16,587 nucleotides of DNA. It comes from JBKHYG01 sp046565595 (GTDB taxonomy: Bacteria; Actinomycetota; AC-67). Of the stretch, positions 1-6,955 are shown piece by piece. Each line of letters begins with the position of its first letter. Positions within the stretch are counted from its first letter, which is position 1. A model generated the notes under the pieces. It was not told the origin of the DNA. It saw nothing but the letters and a program-made list of their open reading frames with translations, and ran no database searches. The DNA lies in contig JBKHYG010000006.1 of assembly GCA_046565595.1 (NCBI GenBank), forward strand, positions 1 through 16,587, given 5' to 3'. A program made the position numbers and the translations under genes.

Positions 1-3000
1 GGGTTGACGCGAGCCTTCACCGAACCGGTCGGATCGAACACGAAGCATCGACCGCCGGTCATACCCGCGCCGATGTTCTGCCCGACCGGACCAAGGACGA
101 CGATCGTGCCACCGGTCATGTACTCGCAGAGATGCTCTCCCGCGCCTTCGATCACCGCGACCGCGCCAGAGTTCCTGACCGCGAAGCGTTCGCCAGCGCG
201 GCCGGCGGCGAACAGGCGGCCTCCGGTGGCCCCGTAGAGGCAGGTGTTACCGAGCAGCACCGGATCCGTAGCGTCGTTGGGCGGCGGCTTGATCGCTACC
301 GTGCCGCCTCCCATGCCTTTGCAGACATAGTCGTTTGCTTCCCCTTCGAGGACGAACTCGATGCCCTCGGTCAGGAACGCGCCGAAGGACTGGCCCGCCG
401 CCCCCGTGAAGGTGATTCGCGCCTCGCCGGGAGGTGTCTGCGTGCCGAACTCGTGTCCGATCGCCCCGCCCAGTCGAGCCCCGACGGTCCTGTCGAAGTT
501 GGTGATCTCGTAGGAGAGTTCGATCCTTCCGCCCTGACGGATCGTCGCGAATGCCTCTTCGACGAGACGATCACCAAGCGGCGAGCGCGGCTGCATGATC
601 GGAAGCTTCTTGCGGAACCGTCGCTCTGGGGTCGGGCTCTTCAGCAGACCTGAGAGGTCCAACTTGTCGGCTCGGGTGAGGGTGACCCTCTGACGCAACA
701 GGTCGGTCCGCCCGATCGCCTCATCCAACGAGCGCAAGCCGAGCGATGCGAGCAAGCGCCGAACCTCCTCGGCGACGAACATGAAGTAGTGGACGACCAT
801 CTCGGGGGTCCCGGCGAACTTCTCGCGCAGATCTGGTCGCTGGGTCGCGATACCGACGGGACAGGTATCCAGATGGCATGAGCGCACCATGATGCAGCCT
901 TCGGCGACCATCGCGGCGGTTCCGAACGAGTACTCGTCGGCACCGAGCAGAGCAGCCACGAGAACATCGCGACCGGTCTTGAAGCCGCCATCCACACGCA
1001 ACCGAGCCCGCTCGCGCAGATGGTTCTCCACCAGCGTCTGCTGCGACTCGGCCAGTCCGATCTCCCAGGGCAAGCCTGCGTTCTTGATCGAGCTGAGCGG
1101 CGAGGCTCCCGTCCCCCCATCCGCGCCGGAGATATGAACGATGTCCGCGAGACCCTTCACGACCCCGGCAGCGATCGTCCCGACGCCAACCTCGCTGACC
1201 AGCTTGACGCTGACCTCCGAGCGGGGGTTGACCTGTTTCAGGTCGAAGATCAACTGAGCCAGATCCTCGATCGAGTAGATGTCGTGATGAGGCGGGGGCG
1301 AGATGAGCGCGACGCCTGGAAGCGTGTGCCTCAGCGCGGCGATCTCTTCGGTCGCCTTATGTCCAGGAAGTTGGCCACCCTCTCCGGGCTTGGATCCCTG
1401 CGCGACCTTGATCTGGAGCTCCTCGGCGAAGGACAGGTACTCGGGGGTCACACCGAAACGGCCCGACGCGACCTGTTTGATCTTCGAGTTCTTCTCCGAG
1501 CGGTAACGGGTCGGGGCCTCGCCACCTTCGCCGGTGTTCGCCCGACCTCCGATCCGGTTCATCGCTATCGCGAGCGTCTCGTGCGCTTCGGCGCTGATCG
1601 CTCCGTGGCTGATCGCTCCGGTCGAGAACCGCTTCAGGATCTCGCTGACCGGTTCGACCTCGGCCAGAGGGATCGGAGCAGCTTCAGGAACCATCTCGAG
1701 AAGATCGCGCACCGCCGCCGGAGGCCGGTTGTTCACCAGATTCGCGAAGTTCTGATAGCGGTCATAGTTGGGGTCGGTCTTGATGGCGCGATGCAGCGTG
1801 TGCGCTTCCTCCATCTCCGGGGTGACCTCGGGCTCCTTCTCCTTCGCCCCCGTCTTGGTCGACTGCAACCTCTCGAGGCCAGGATCGACATGCTCGTGAA
1901 GGGCACGCACAACCTCAGGATTGGTGTGGTGATACTCGCCTTTGGCGTTGTGTTTGACGAAACCTGGGTTCGCCAACTTGTCGTCCGCGTCCTGGCCATA
2001 GGCAGCGGCATGGCGCTGTAAGACCTCTTCGGCGATCTCGGTGAACCCGATGCCTCCGAGCGGTGATGAGGTACCTTCGAAGCAGCGTTCCACGACCTCG
2101 TTCGCGAGTCCGAGGGCATCGAAGATCTGGGCTCCACGGTACGAGTCCACCGTGCTGATCCCCATCTTCGACAGGATCTTCAACACGCCCTCTTCTATCG
2201 CGGCACGGAGATTGATCATCGCCTGGGCAGGCGACTCGACCTCGCGCGCACGCCCACCTTCGGCCAGATCCGCGACAATGGCCAACGCCAGACGCGGATA
2301 GATCGCTTCGGCTCCGTAACCAAGGAGGCAGGCTGCGTGATGGCTCTCTCGGCAGTCATCGGTCTGGACGACGATGCTTGTCCGTGTCCGATGTCCAGCC
2401 TTCGACAGCGCGGTGTTGACCGCACCTACCGCCAGCAGCGACGGGATCGGCGCCCGCTCCGGCCCCGCGTTCTCGTCGCTGATCACCACGATCGCCGAGC
2501 CCGTGGTAGCCGCACGCTCGGCTGCATCCGCGAGCGCATCCAGGGCCTTACGCATCCCGTGTGGGCCTTCTGCCACCGGCCATGTCGCATCCAGGAAGGT
2601 CCCGCCCGGTGGCTTGAACAGCAGGAAGGTGTCGAGTTCGAGGAGCGCGCCACCCTCGGGACGCTCCCACAGCAGCGGATCTCGCGGACCCAGCACCGTG
2701 CGGAGGCTCATCACATGACGCTCACGCAGATGATCGATCGCGGGGTTGGTCACCTGTGCGAACCGCTGCTTGAAGTAGTTGTAGAGAGGACGCCCGAAGG
2801 AACTGAGCACCGCGGGAGCGGTGTCGTCACCCATCGAGAAGGTCGGCTCCTTGCCCGTAGCGGCGACCGGACGGATCATCAGGTTCATCTCTTCGCGCGT
2901 CCAACCATGCAGGATCTGTCGCTGGGTCAGATCGCCCGGAACCTCGATGTTCGCTTCGCCTCCGGTCGCTGGGGTCCGGAACTCTTCCAACCAGACGCCG

Positions 3001-4283
3001 TAAGGTTTGCGTTTGGCGATCCGTTCGACGGGATCGGTTTGAAGTCCGCCTTCGGCAGGATCCAGGAAGAGCATCTGACCCGGACCGAGCCGCCCTCTGG
3101 TCACCCTGTCTCTGTCGGCGAAGGGGACCGTCCCGACCTCGGAACCGACATGCACCAAGCCGTCGTCGGACAGGCTGTACCGCAAGGGCCGCAGCCCGTT
3201 CCGATCCAGGCATGCTCCGATACGGATCCCGTCTGTGAAGATCAATCCGGCGGGCCCATCCCAAGGCTCCATCAGCGACTGCTGCCAGCGGTAGTAGTCG
3301 CGGACCTCCTGCGGCATGTCTTCTGCCTGCTCCCAGGCTGCCGGGATCATCATCGAGACGACCTGTCGGATGTCGCGCTGGTCACCGGGACGGAAACCCT
3401 CGCGGATCATCAGCTCTACCGCGTTGTCGAGCATCGCGGAGTCACTGCCGGTCTCGTCGATGATCGGTCTGAGGACCTCTTCGTCCAGCAGGCTCCACTT
3501 GCCGAGGCGGCCCTCACGGCTCCGCATGCGGTTGATGTTCCCGGCGATCGTGTTGATCTCGCCGTTGTGGCACAGCAGGCGGAAAGGTTGTGCGCGGGTC
3601 CATGAAGGTGCCGTGTTCGTCGAGTATCGCTGGTGATACATGATGAACGCAGCTGCGAAGGCCTCATCGGCCAGGTCGCGGTAGAAGACCGACAGCTGGT
3701 CGGCTGCGACCAGGGCCTTGTAGGTGACCGTCCGGAACGAGAAGGACGGGAAGTAGACCTTCCGGCCTGCGCCGGTGAGGGCCCGCTCGGCGCGTCGGCG
3801 GGCGCGGTGCGCGCGCCGTTCGGCCTCGTCCTCGGTCTCTGATGCGGGCTTCAAAAGGACGGCCTGACGGATGCGCGGCATCAGGGCCAGAGCGCGACCG
3901 CCCAATGCATTCGCGTCGAGGGGAACCTCGCGCCAAGCGACCACATCGATCGCTTCGGCGCGGCAAGCCTTGGCGATGGCTTCGCGGACCACATCCTCTG
4001 GACCGTCATCGCCGATGAAGGTCATGCCCAGGCCGAACCAGTCTGGGTCTAGCCCTTCGCCTAGGCCTTGCGCTTGGAGTTCTCCAGCAAGCCATCCTCG
4101 AGGGATCGGCATCAGCAGACCAGCGCCGTCTCCGGTCTTGGCATCGGCCGCTACCGCGCCGCGATGCCGCACCCGGCAGAGACCTTCGATCGCTGTCTCG
4201 ACCAGTTCTCGGCTCGGACGAAGCTCAGCGTCGGCTACGAAGCCGATCCCACAGGCGTCCCTCTCGGCACGCGGATCCCACAT
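1..4283 (-). CDS. gltB: Glutamate synthase (GOGAT) large subunit, 3' end cut by window edge
   Basis: Converts glutamine plus 2-oxoglutarate to two glutamates in ammonia assimilation. About 1427 codons are visible without a stop; the family is about 1500 residues, so only the C-terminal tip is missing. Seen: the N-terminal amidotransferase nucleophile in the context DACGIGF (Cys11), implying a 10-residue propeptide; the amidotransferase signature QPFRLLCHNGEINT near residues 232-245; the FMN/2-oxoglutarate domain with KPGEGGQLPG near 965 and SGADGGTGASP near 1052; a 3Fe-4S pattern C-x5-C-x4-C at Cys1130, 1136 and 1141; and a C-terminal GXGXG beta-helix start with CKGMGGG near 1320. The ATG at 4283 is chosen because AGGGGA (4291-4296) sits 7 bases upstream. 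An in-frame ATG at 4334 lies inside a hairpin and lacks such a site. A small subunit gltD may follow off the left edge (inference). The frame agrees at points spread along the gene, so no frameshift is suspected. Confidence 0.96.
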   Translation of the reverse strand, partial: MWDPRAERDACGIGFVADAELRPSRELVETAIEGLCRVRHRGAVAADAKTGDGAGLLMPIPRGWLAGELQAQGLGEGLDPDWFGLGMTFIGDDGPEDVVREAIAKACRAEAIDVVAWREVPLDANALGGRALALMPRIRQAVLLKPASETEDEAERRAHRARRRAERALTGAGRKVYFPSFSFRTVTYKALVAADQLSVFYRDLADEAFAAAFIMYHQRYSTNTAPSWTRAQPFRLLCHNGEINTIAGNINRMRSREGRLGKWSLLDEEVLRPIIDETGSDSAMLDNAVELMIREGFRPGDQRDIRQVVSMMIPAAWEQAEDMPQEVRDYYRWQQSLMEPWDGPAGLIFTDGIRIGACLDRNGLRPLRYSLSDDGLVHVGSEVGTVPFADRDRVTRGRLGPGQMLFLDPAEGGLQTDPVERIAKRKPYGVWLEEFRTPATGGEANIEVPGDLTQRQILHGWTREEMNLMIRPVAATGKEPTFSMGDDTAPAVLSSFGRPLYNYFKQRFAQVTNPAIDHLRERHVMSLRTVLGPRDPLLWERPEGGALLELDTFLLFKPPGGTFLDATWPVAEGPHGMRKALDALADAAERAATTGSAIVVISDENAGPERAPIPSLLAVGAVNTALSKAGHRTRTSIVVQTDDCRESHHAACLLGYGAEAIYPRLALAIVADLAEGGRAREVESPAQAMINLRAAIEEGVLKILSKMGISTVDSYRGAQIFDALGLANEVVERCFEGTSSPLGGIGFTEIAEEVLQRHAAAYGQDADDKLANPGFVKHNAKGEYHHTNPEVVRALHEHVDPGLERLQSTKTGAKEKEPEVTPEMEEAHTLHRAIKTDPNYDRYQNFANLVNNRPPAAVRDLLEMVPEAAPIPLAEVEPVSEILKRFSTGAISHGAISAEAHETLAIAMNRIGGRANTGEGGEAPTRYRSEKNSKIKQVASGRFGVTPEYLSFAEELQIKVAQGSKPGEGGQLPGHKATEEIAALRHTLPGVALISPPPHHDIYSIEDLAQLIFDLKQVNPRSEVSVKLVSEVGVGTIAAGVVKGLADIVHISGADGGTGASPLSSIKNAGLPWEIGLAESQQTLVENHLRERARLRVDGGFKTGRDVLVAALLGADEYSFGTAAMVAEGCIMVRSCHLDTCPVGIATQRPDLREKFAGTPEMVVHYFMFVAEEVRRLLASLGLRSLDEAIGRTDLLRQRVTLTRADKLDLSGLLKSPTPERRFRKKLPIMQPRSPLGDRLVEEAFATIRQGGRIELSYEITNFDRTVGARLGGAIGHEFGTQTPPGEARITFTGAAGQSFGAFLTEGIEFVLEGEANDYVCKGMGGGTVAIKPPPNDATDPVLLGNTCLYGATGGRLFAAGRAGERFAVRNSGAVAVIEGAGEHLCEYMTGGTIVVLGPVGQNIGAGMTGGRCFVFDPTGSVKARVN

Positions 4284-4290
4284 GTGCGAT

Positions 4291-4296
4291 TCCCCT
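4291..4296 (-). promoter_or_regulatory. Ribosome binding site of gltB
   Basis: AGGGGA on the minus strand, 7 bases before the ATG at 4283. It decides between this start and the in-frame ATG at 4334, which would add 17 residues in front of the usual short propeptide. Confidence 0.7.
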
Positions 4297-4308
4297 GGTT
4301 CTGTTCGA

Positions 4309-4349
4309 CGAAAGGAAAACGGCGCCCCTCGCATGGAAGGAGCGCCGTT
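4309..4349 (-). terminator. Terminator-like hairpin in the gltB leader (possible attenuator)
   Basis: Read on the minus strand, AACGGCGC (4349-4342) pairs perfectly with GCGCCGTT (4325-4318); three more pairs can form inside the loop after one mismatch. The stem is followed by TTCCTTT, so the transcript reads GUUUUCCUUU at the end of the stem, as in an intrinsic terminator. It lies between the likely gltB promoter and the gltB ribosome binding site, where there is no upstream gene for it to end. Attenuation is an inference; it could also be a 5' stabilising stem. Confidence 0.45.
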
Positions 4350-4360
4350 GCTCTGGCCCC

Positions 4361-4366
4361 ATGATA
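4361..4366 (-). promoter_or_regulatory. Possible -10 hexamer for gltB
   Basis: TATCAT on the minus strand differs from TATAAT at one base. It would start the gltB transcript near 4354, just ahead of the leader hairpin, giving a leader of roughly 70 bases. No convincing -35 hexamer was found at the matching distance, so this is tentative. Confidence 0.3.
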
Positions 4367-4375
4367 ACCCCTCGT

Positions 4376-4387
4376 GGGGGAGGAAGG
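4376..4387 (+). promoter_or_regulatory. Strong Shine-Dalgarno serving a mini-ORF
   Basis: GGGGGAGGAAGG is a purine-rich match to the 16S rRNA tail. GGAGG at 4379-4383 is 8 bases before the ATG at 4392, an ideal distance for that ATG and too far (31 bases) for the ATG at 4415 of the secreted protein. This is what draws attention to the 8-codon reading frame. Confidence 0.6.
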
Positions 4388-4391
4388 CGAG

Positions 4392-4418
4392 ATGCCCATG
4401 GCGAACCCTCTGGCATGA
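4392..4418 (+). CDS. Eight-codon leader mini-ORF overlapping the next start
   Basis: Reads MPMANPLA then TGA. The stop TGA (4416-4418) overlaps the ATG (4415-4417) of the secreted propeller gene as ATGA, the classic arrangement for translational coupling by reinitiation. It carries the only good ribosome binding site in this leader, whereas the downstream ATG has none at a useful distance. The peptide has no run of a single amino acid that would suggest classical amino-acid attenuation. It may serve only to load ribosomes. Real translation is not proven by the sequence. Confidence 0.4.
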   Translation: MPMANPLA

Positions 4419-5626
4419 AGAAACCTCTCGCCTTGCTGGCGTCTGCCCTGGTCGCGGCATCTCTTCCTTCGATGCTGCCCGCTGGCGCCGGAGAGGACCA
4501 AGCATCCTCGCGGATCATCGTAAGTTCGACCCTGAACCACCAGCTGATCGTCCTAGATGCACAGACGCTGCAGCCGACCCAGCCGAACATCCCAACCCGA
4601 GGCACCTCTCCGGTGCGTCTCTGGGTGGATGAGTTCGACGGTGAGCGCTACCTGTTCTCGGCCAACCACGGGATCACTGGCTCGGTAGGGATCTACGACC
4701 TCGATGGAGACATCATCCTCGAATCGCCGGCGTCGCCGATCCCGTCCGGAGGCTTGGGCGCAGTGGGGATCGCCGCCGCCAGGGTAGATGTTCCAGAGGT
4801 CGGCGAGCGCGACATCCTCGCGGTGACCAACGCGGTTTTCGCGTTGGGCGGCTGCGGCATGCCTGCCGGCCGTCTGGGGGTGTACGACGCCACCAACCTC
4901 GAGCTCGGAGTGCTCGCTCCGATCGGTTCGTACCCGCTCGAGGCTGCCATTCCGTACGCGGTCGCAGTCGATGGCGGCACCGCATCGCTCTATACGGCGA
5001 GCAACTGTGGAGACCACCTGCAGGTGCACGACCTGACCGGTGACGCTGATACCGGCCTCGTTTCGGTAGAGGCGGCCGGCACCATCCCTCTTGGCGATGG
5101 ACCTGACGCGACGCTGGTGGACGCCGTACGCGAGCGGTCCTACACCGTCAACATCGGCGGGAACTCCCTGTCGGTGGTCGATACCGCGACCCGAACGGTT
5201 GCCACTACCGTCGCGCTTCCGGGCGCGGGACCGATCGATGCGGTCCTGGCCACGAGCAAGGGCGGTCGGGACTGGATCCTCACATCCAACGGTCGCGACG
5301 ACACCTTCAGCATCATCGACCGTGACGCGATAGAGGCCTGTATCCAGGCATCCGCTCTCGCATGCTCCGAGGCGCAGGTCGCCAGGATCTCTGCCGGCGT
5401 ACCCGGCGGCGCCCCAGAGGGCATCAGCTATGACCCCGTATCCGGGCGGGTGTTCGTGGTCAACAAGAGCCCGCTTGGTTCGCCGTCGCTGTCAGCGATC
5501 GAGATCGACGAGACCGGCCCGATCACCGGGACCTTCGTCGGAAAGGTGCCGCTGGGCGCGATCGACCAGGCGGTTCCGGTGCCGGCGATCATCGCCTTCG
5601 ATGTCGTGGTCGATCAACGAGCCTGA
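4415..5626 (+). CDS. Secreted beta-propeller-like protein (YncE/YVTN-like)
   Basis: 403 residues. The N-terminus is a typical Sec signal peptide: MKK, a hydrophobic core (residues 4-21) and a likely cleavage site after AGA at 23-25. The mature part has repeated blade-like units of the type 'S-x-V-D-T-A-T-R-T-V-A-T-T-V-A-L' and 'GRVFVVNKS', as in YVTN/YncE-type propellers that bind ligands or partner proteins outside the cell. Four cysteines, in GGCGMPAG, SNCGDH and a CIQASALAC pair, could form disulfides after export. No catalytic motif was recognised, so substrate and role are unknown. The ATG at 4415 is preferred over the in-frame ATG at 4361, which would put 18 charged residues before the signal peptide and has no ribosome site at a workable distance. 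The gene is divergent from gltB; the helicase gene follows after 48 bases on the same strand. Confidence 0.8.
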   Translation: MKKPLALLASALVAASLPSMLPAGAGEDQASSRIIVSSTLNHQLIVLDAQTLQPTQPNIPTRGTSPVRLWVDEFDGERYLFSANHGITGSVGIYDLDGDIILESPASPIPSGGLGAVGIAAARVDVPEVGERDILAVTNAVFALGGCGMPAGRLGVYDATNLELGVLAPIGSYPLEAAIPYAVAVDGGTASLYTASNCGDHLQVHDLTGDADTGLVSVEAAGTIPLGDGPDATLVDAVRERSYTVNIGGNSLSVVDTATRTVATTVALPGAGPIDAVLATSKGGRDWILTSNGRDDTFSIIDRDAIEACIQASALACSEAQVARISAGVPGGAPEGISYDPVSGRVFVVNKSPLGSPSLSAIEIDETGPITGTFVGKVPLGAIDQAVPVPAIIAFDVVVDQRA

Positions 5627-5648
5627 GCGAGCAGGATGATCGATGCCC

Positions 5649-5667
5649 AGGCCAGGTAGGCTGGCCT
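5649..5667 (+). promoter_or_regulatory. Perfect inverted repeat just before the helicase start
   Basis: AGGCCAG (5649-5655), a 5-base loop GTAGG, then CTGGCCT (5661-5667). The 7-bp GC-rich stem ends 7 bases before the ATG at 5675, where the ribosome must bind. There is no T-run after it, so it is a poor terminator for the upstream gene. It could be a protein operator or an RNA stem that masks the start. A TANNNT-type -10 (TAGGCT, 5657-5662) lies inside it, which would instead mean a very short leader. Confidence 0.45.
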
Positions 5668-5674
5668 CGGATAA

Positions 5675-6955
5675 ATGAGCGAGAACCCCGGAACGACAGA
5701 CACGAACGAAGCACCGATCGATGGGCCGGTAGACCTGGCTACCGGTCAACCCATCCCCGATACGCGCTTCGCTGACCTCGACATAGACGACCGGATCGTC
5801 GCGGCCCTAGAGGCTCGAGACATCGAGTACGCGTTCCCCATCCAGGCGCTCGCGATACCGGATGCCCTGGCGGGCAAAGATGTGCTCGCACGCTCGAAGA
5901 CCGGGAGCGGCAAGACGCTCGCTTTCGCCGTACCGCTGGTTCAGCGACTCCTCGAAGGCGAGCGTGGCGCGCATCCGAGCGCCCTGATCCTGGTACCTAC
6001 CCGTGAACTCGCGGTTCAGGTCGCAGAAGAGACCAAGACCATCACCGAAGAGCTCGGCTTCAAGGTCGCGCTCGCTTACGGCGGAACCTCTGTGCAGGCT
6101 CAAGCCAAGACCCTGAAGCAGGTCGACATCTTGGTGGCGACACCTGGACGGCTCCTGGACTATCACGAGCGAGGCACCGTGGACCTGTCGGGGGTTTCGA
6201 TCGCGGTGCTCGACGAAGCCGATCGGATGCTCGACATGGGTTTCCTGCCTGATGTGCACAAGATCCTCTCTGAGCTCCGCGAAGATGGCCGCCAGACGAT
6301 GCTGTTCAGCGCGACATTGGACGGAGAGGTCGGGCGTCTGGCCAAGCGCTACACCCACCAGCCCGTGCGACACGAGATCGCCGAAGCGACGCCTGTGGTG
6401 AGCCTCGCTCAGCACAGGTTCCTGCCCGTCGAGCCGGCGACCAAGGTGCAGTCATTGGTTGAGGAGCTTCCCGGCGACGAGGGCCTGGCTCTGATATTCG
6501 TGAACACCAAACGAGGATGCGAACATCTCGTGGACGATCTTCGAGCCCAGGGGATCGGATCCTTGTCGCTGCATGGTGACATGAGCCAGGCGGCTCGAGA
6601 ACAAGCTCTCGAACGGTTCGCCTCTGGGAAGGTAAGGGTCCTGGTCGCGACCGATGTAGCGGCTCGAGGACTCGATCTGGACGACATCACGCATGTCATC
6701 AACTGGGATCCGCCGATGGATGACAAGAGTTATGTCCATCGGATCGGCCGCACCGCACGCGCCGGTCGCACCGGCGTCGGGATCACGCTGGTCTTGGCTG
6801 AAGAGCGCGGCGATATGAGCCGGATGGCCGCGCGCCTCCAACTGCATGGAGAATGGAAGAACGCCGGGCTGAAGGTCCACCCACCGCGGATGGTCTACAC
6901 CGCTAAACGCGGGAGGAACTCGCTGCTCGGTCGGCAGCGTCGCCGACGGGTTTGA
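5675..6955 (+). CDS. DEAD-box ATP-dependent RNA helicase
   Basis: 426 residues, a two-domain RecA-like RNA helicase that unwinds short RNA duplexes, typically in ribosome assembly, mRNA decay or cold adaptation. Motifs in order: Q-motif with Phe32 and Gln57; Walker A SKTGSGKT (74-81); PTRELA (108-113); GG (136-137); TPGR (156-159); DEAD (180-183); SAT (212-214); ATDVAARGLDL (325-335); HRIGRTARAGR (355-365). All key residues are present. The C-terminus is short and basic (KRGRN at 411-415, QRRRRV at the end), probably for RNA contact; there is no DbpA-type RNA-binding domain. It is closest in layout to RhlE-like minimal helicases, but I do not assign a symbol. No clear Shine-Dalgarno precedes the ATG. 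Its TGA directly abuts the stop of the convergent sulfatase gene. Confidence 0.95.
   Translation: MSENPGTTDTNEAPIDGPVDLATGQPIPDTRFADLDIDDRIVAALEARDIEYAFPIQALAIPDALAGKDVLARSKTGSGKTLAFAVPLVQRLLEGERGAHPSALILVPTRELAVQVAEETKTITEELGFKVALAYGGTSVQAQAKTLKQVDILVATPGRLLDYHERGTVDLSGVSIAVLDEADRMLDMGFLPDVHKILSELREDGRQTMLFSATLDGEVGRLAKRYTHQPVRHEIAEATPVVSLAQHRFLPVEPATKVQSLVEELPGDEGLALIFVNTKRGCEHLVDDLRAQGIGSLSLHGDMSQAAREQALERFASGKVRVLVATDVAARGLDLDDITHVINWDPPMDDKSYVHRIGRTARAGRTGVGITLVLAEERGDMSRMAARLQLHGEWKNAGLKVHPPRMVYTAKRGRNSLLGRQRRRRV

Noticed and set aside
1020..3605. Long plus-strand open frames at 1020-2021 and 2337-3605
   Set aside because: They are antisense to gltB, have Arg/Asp/His-rich compositions typical of GC-rich shadow frames and show no recognisable domain, while the minus frame reads conserved glutamate synthase motifs throughout.
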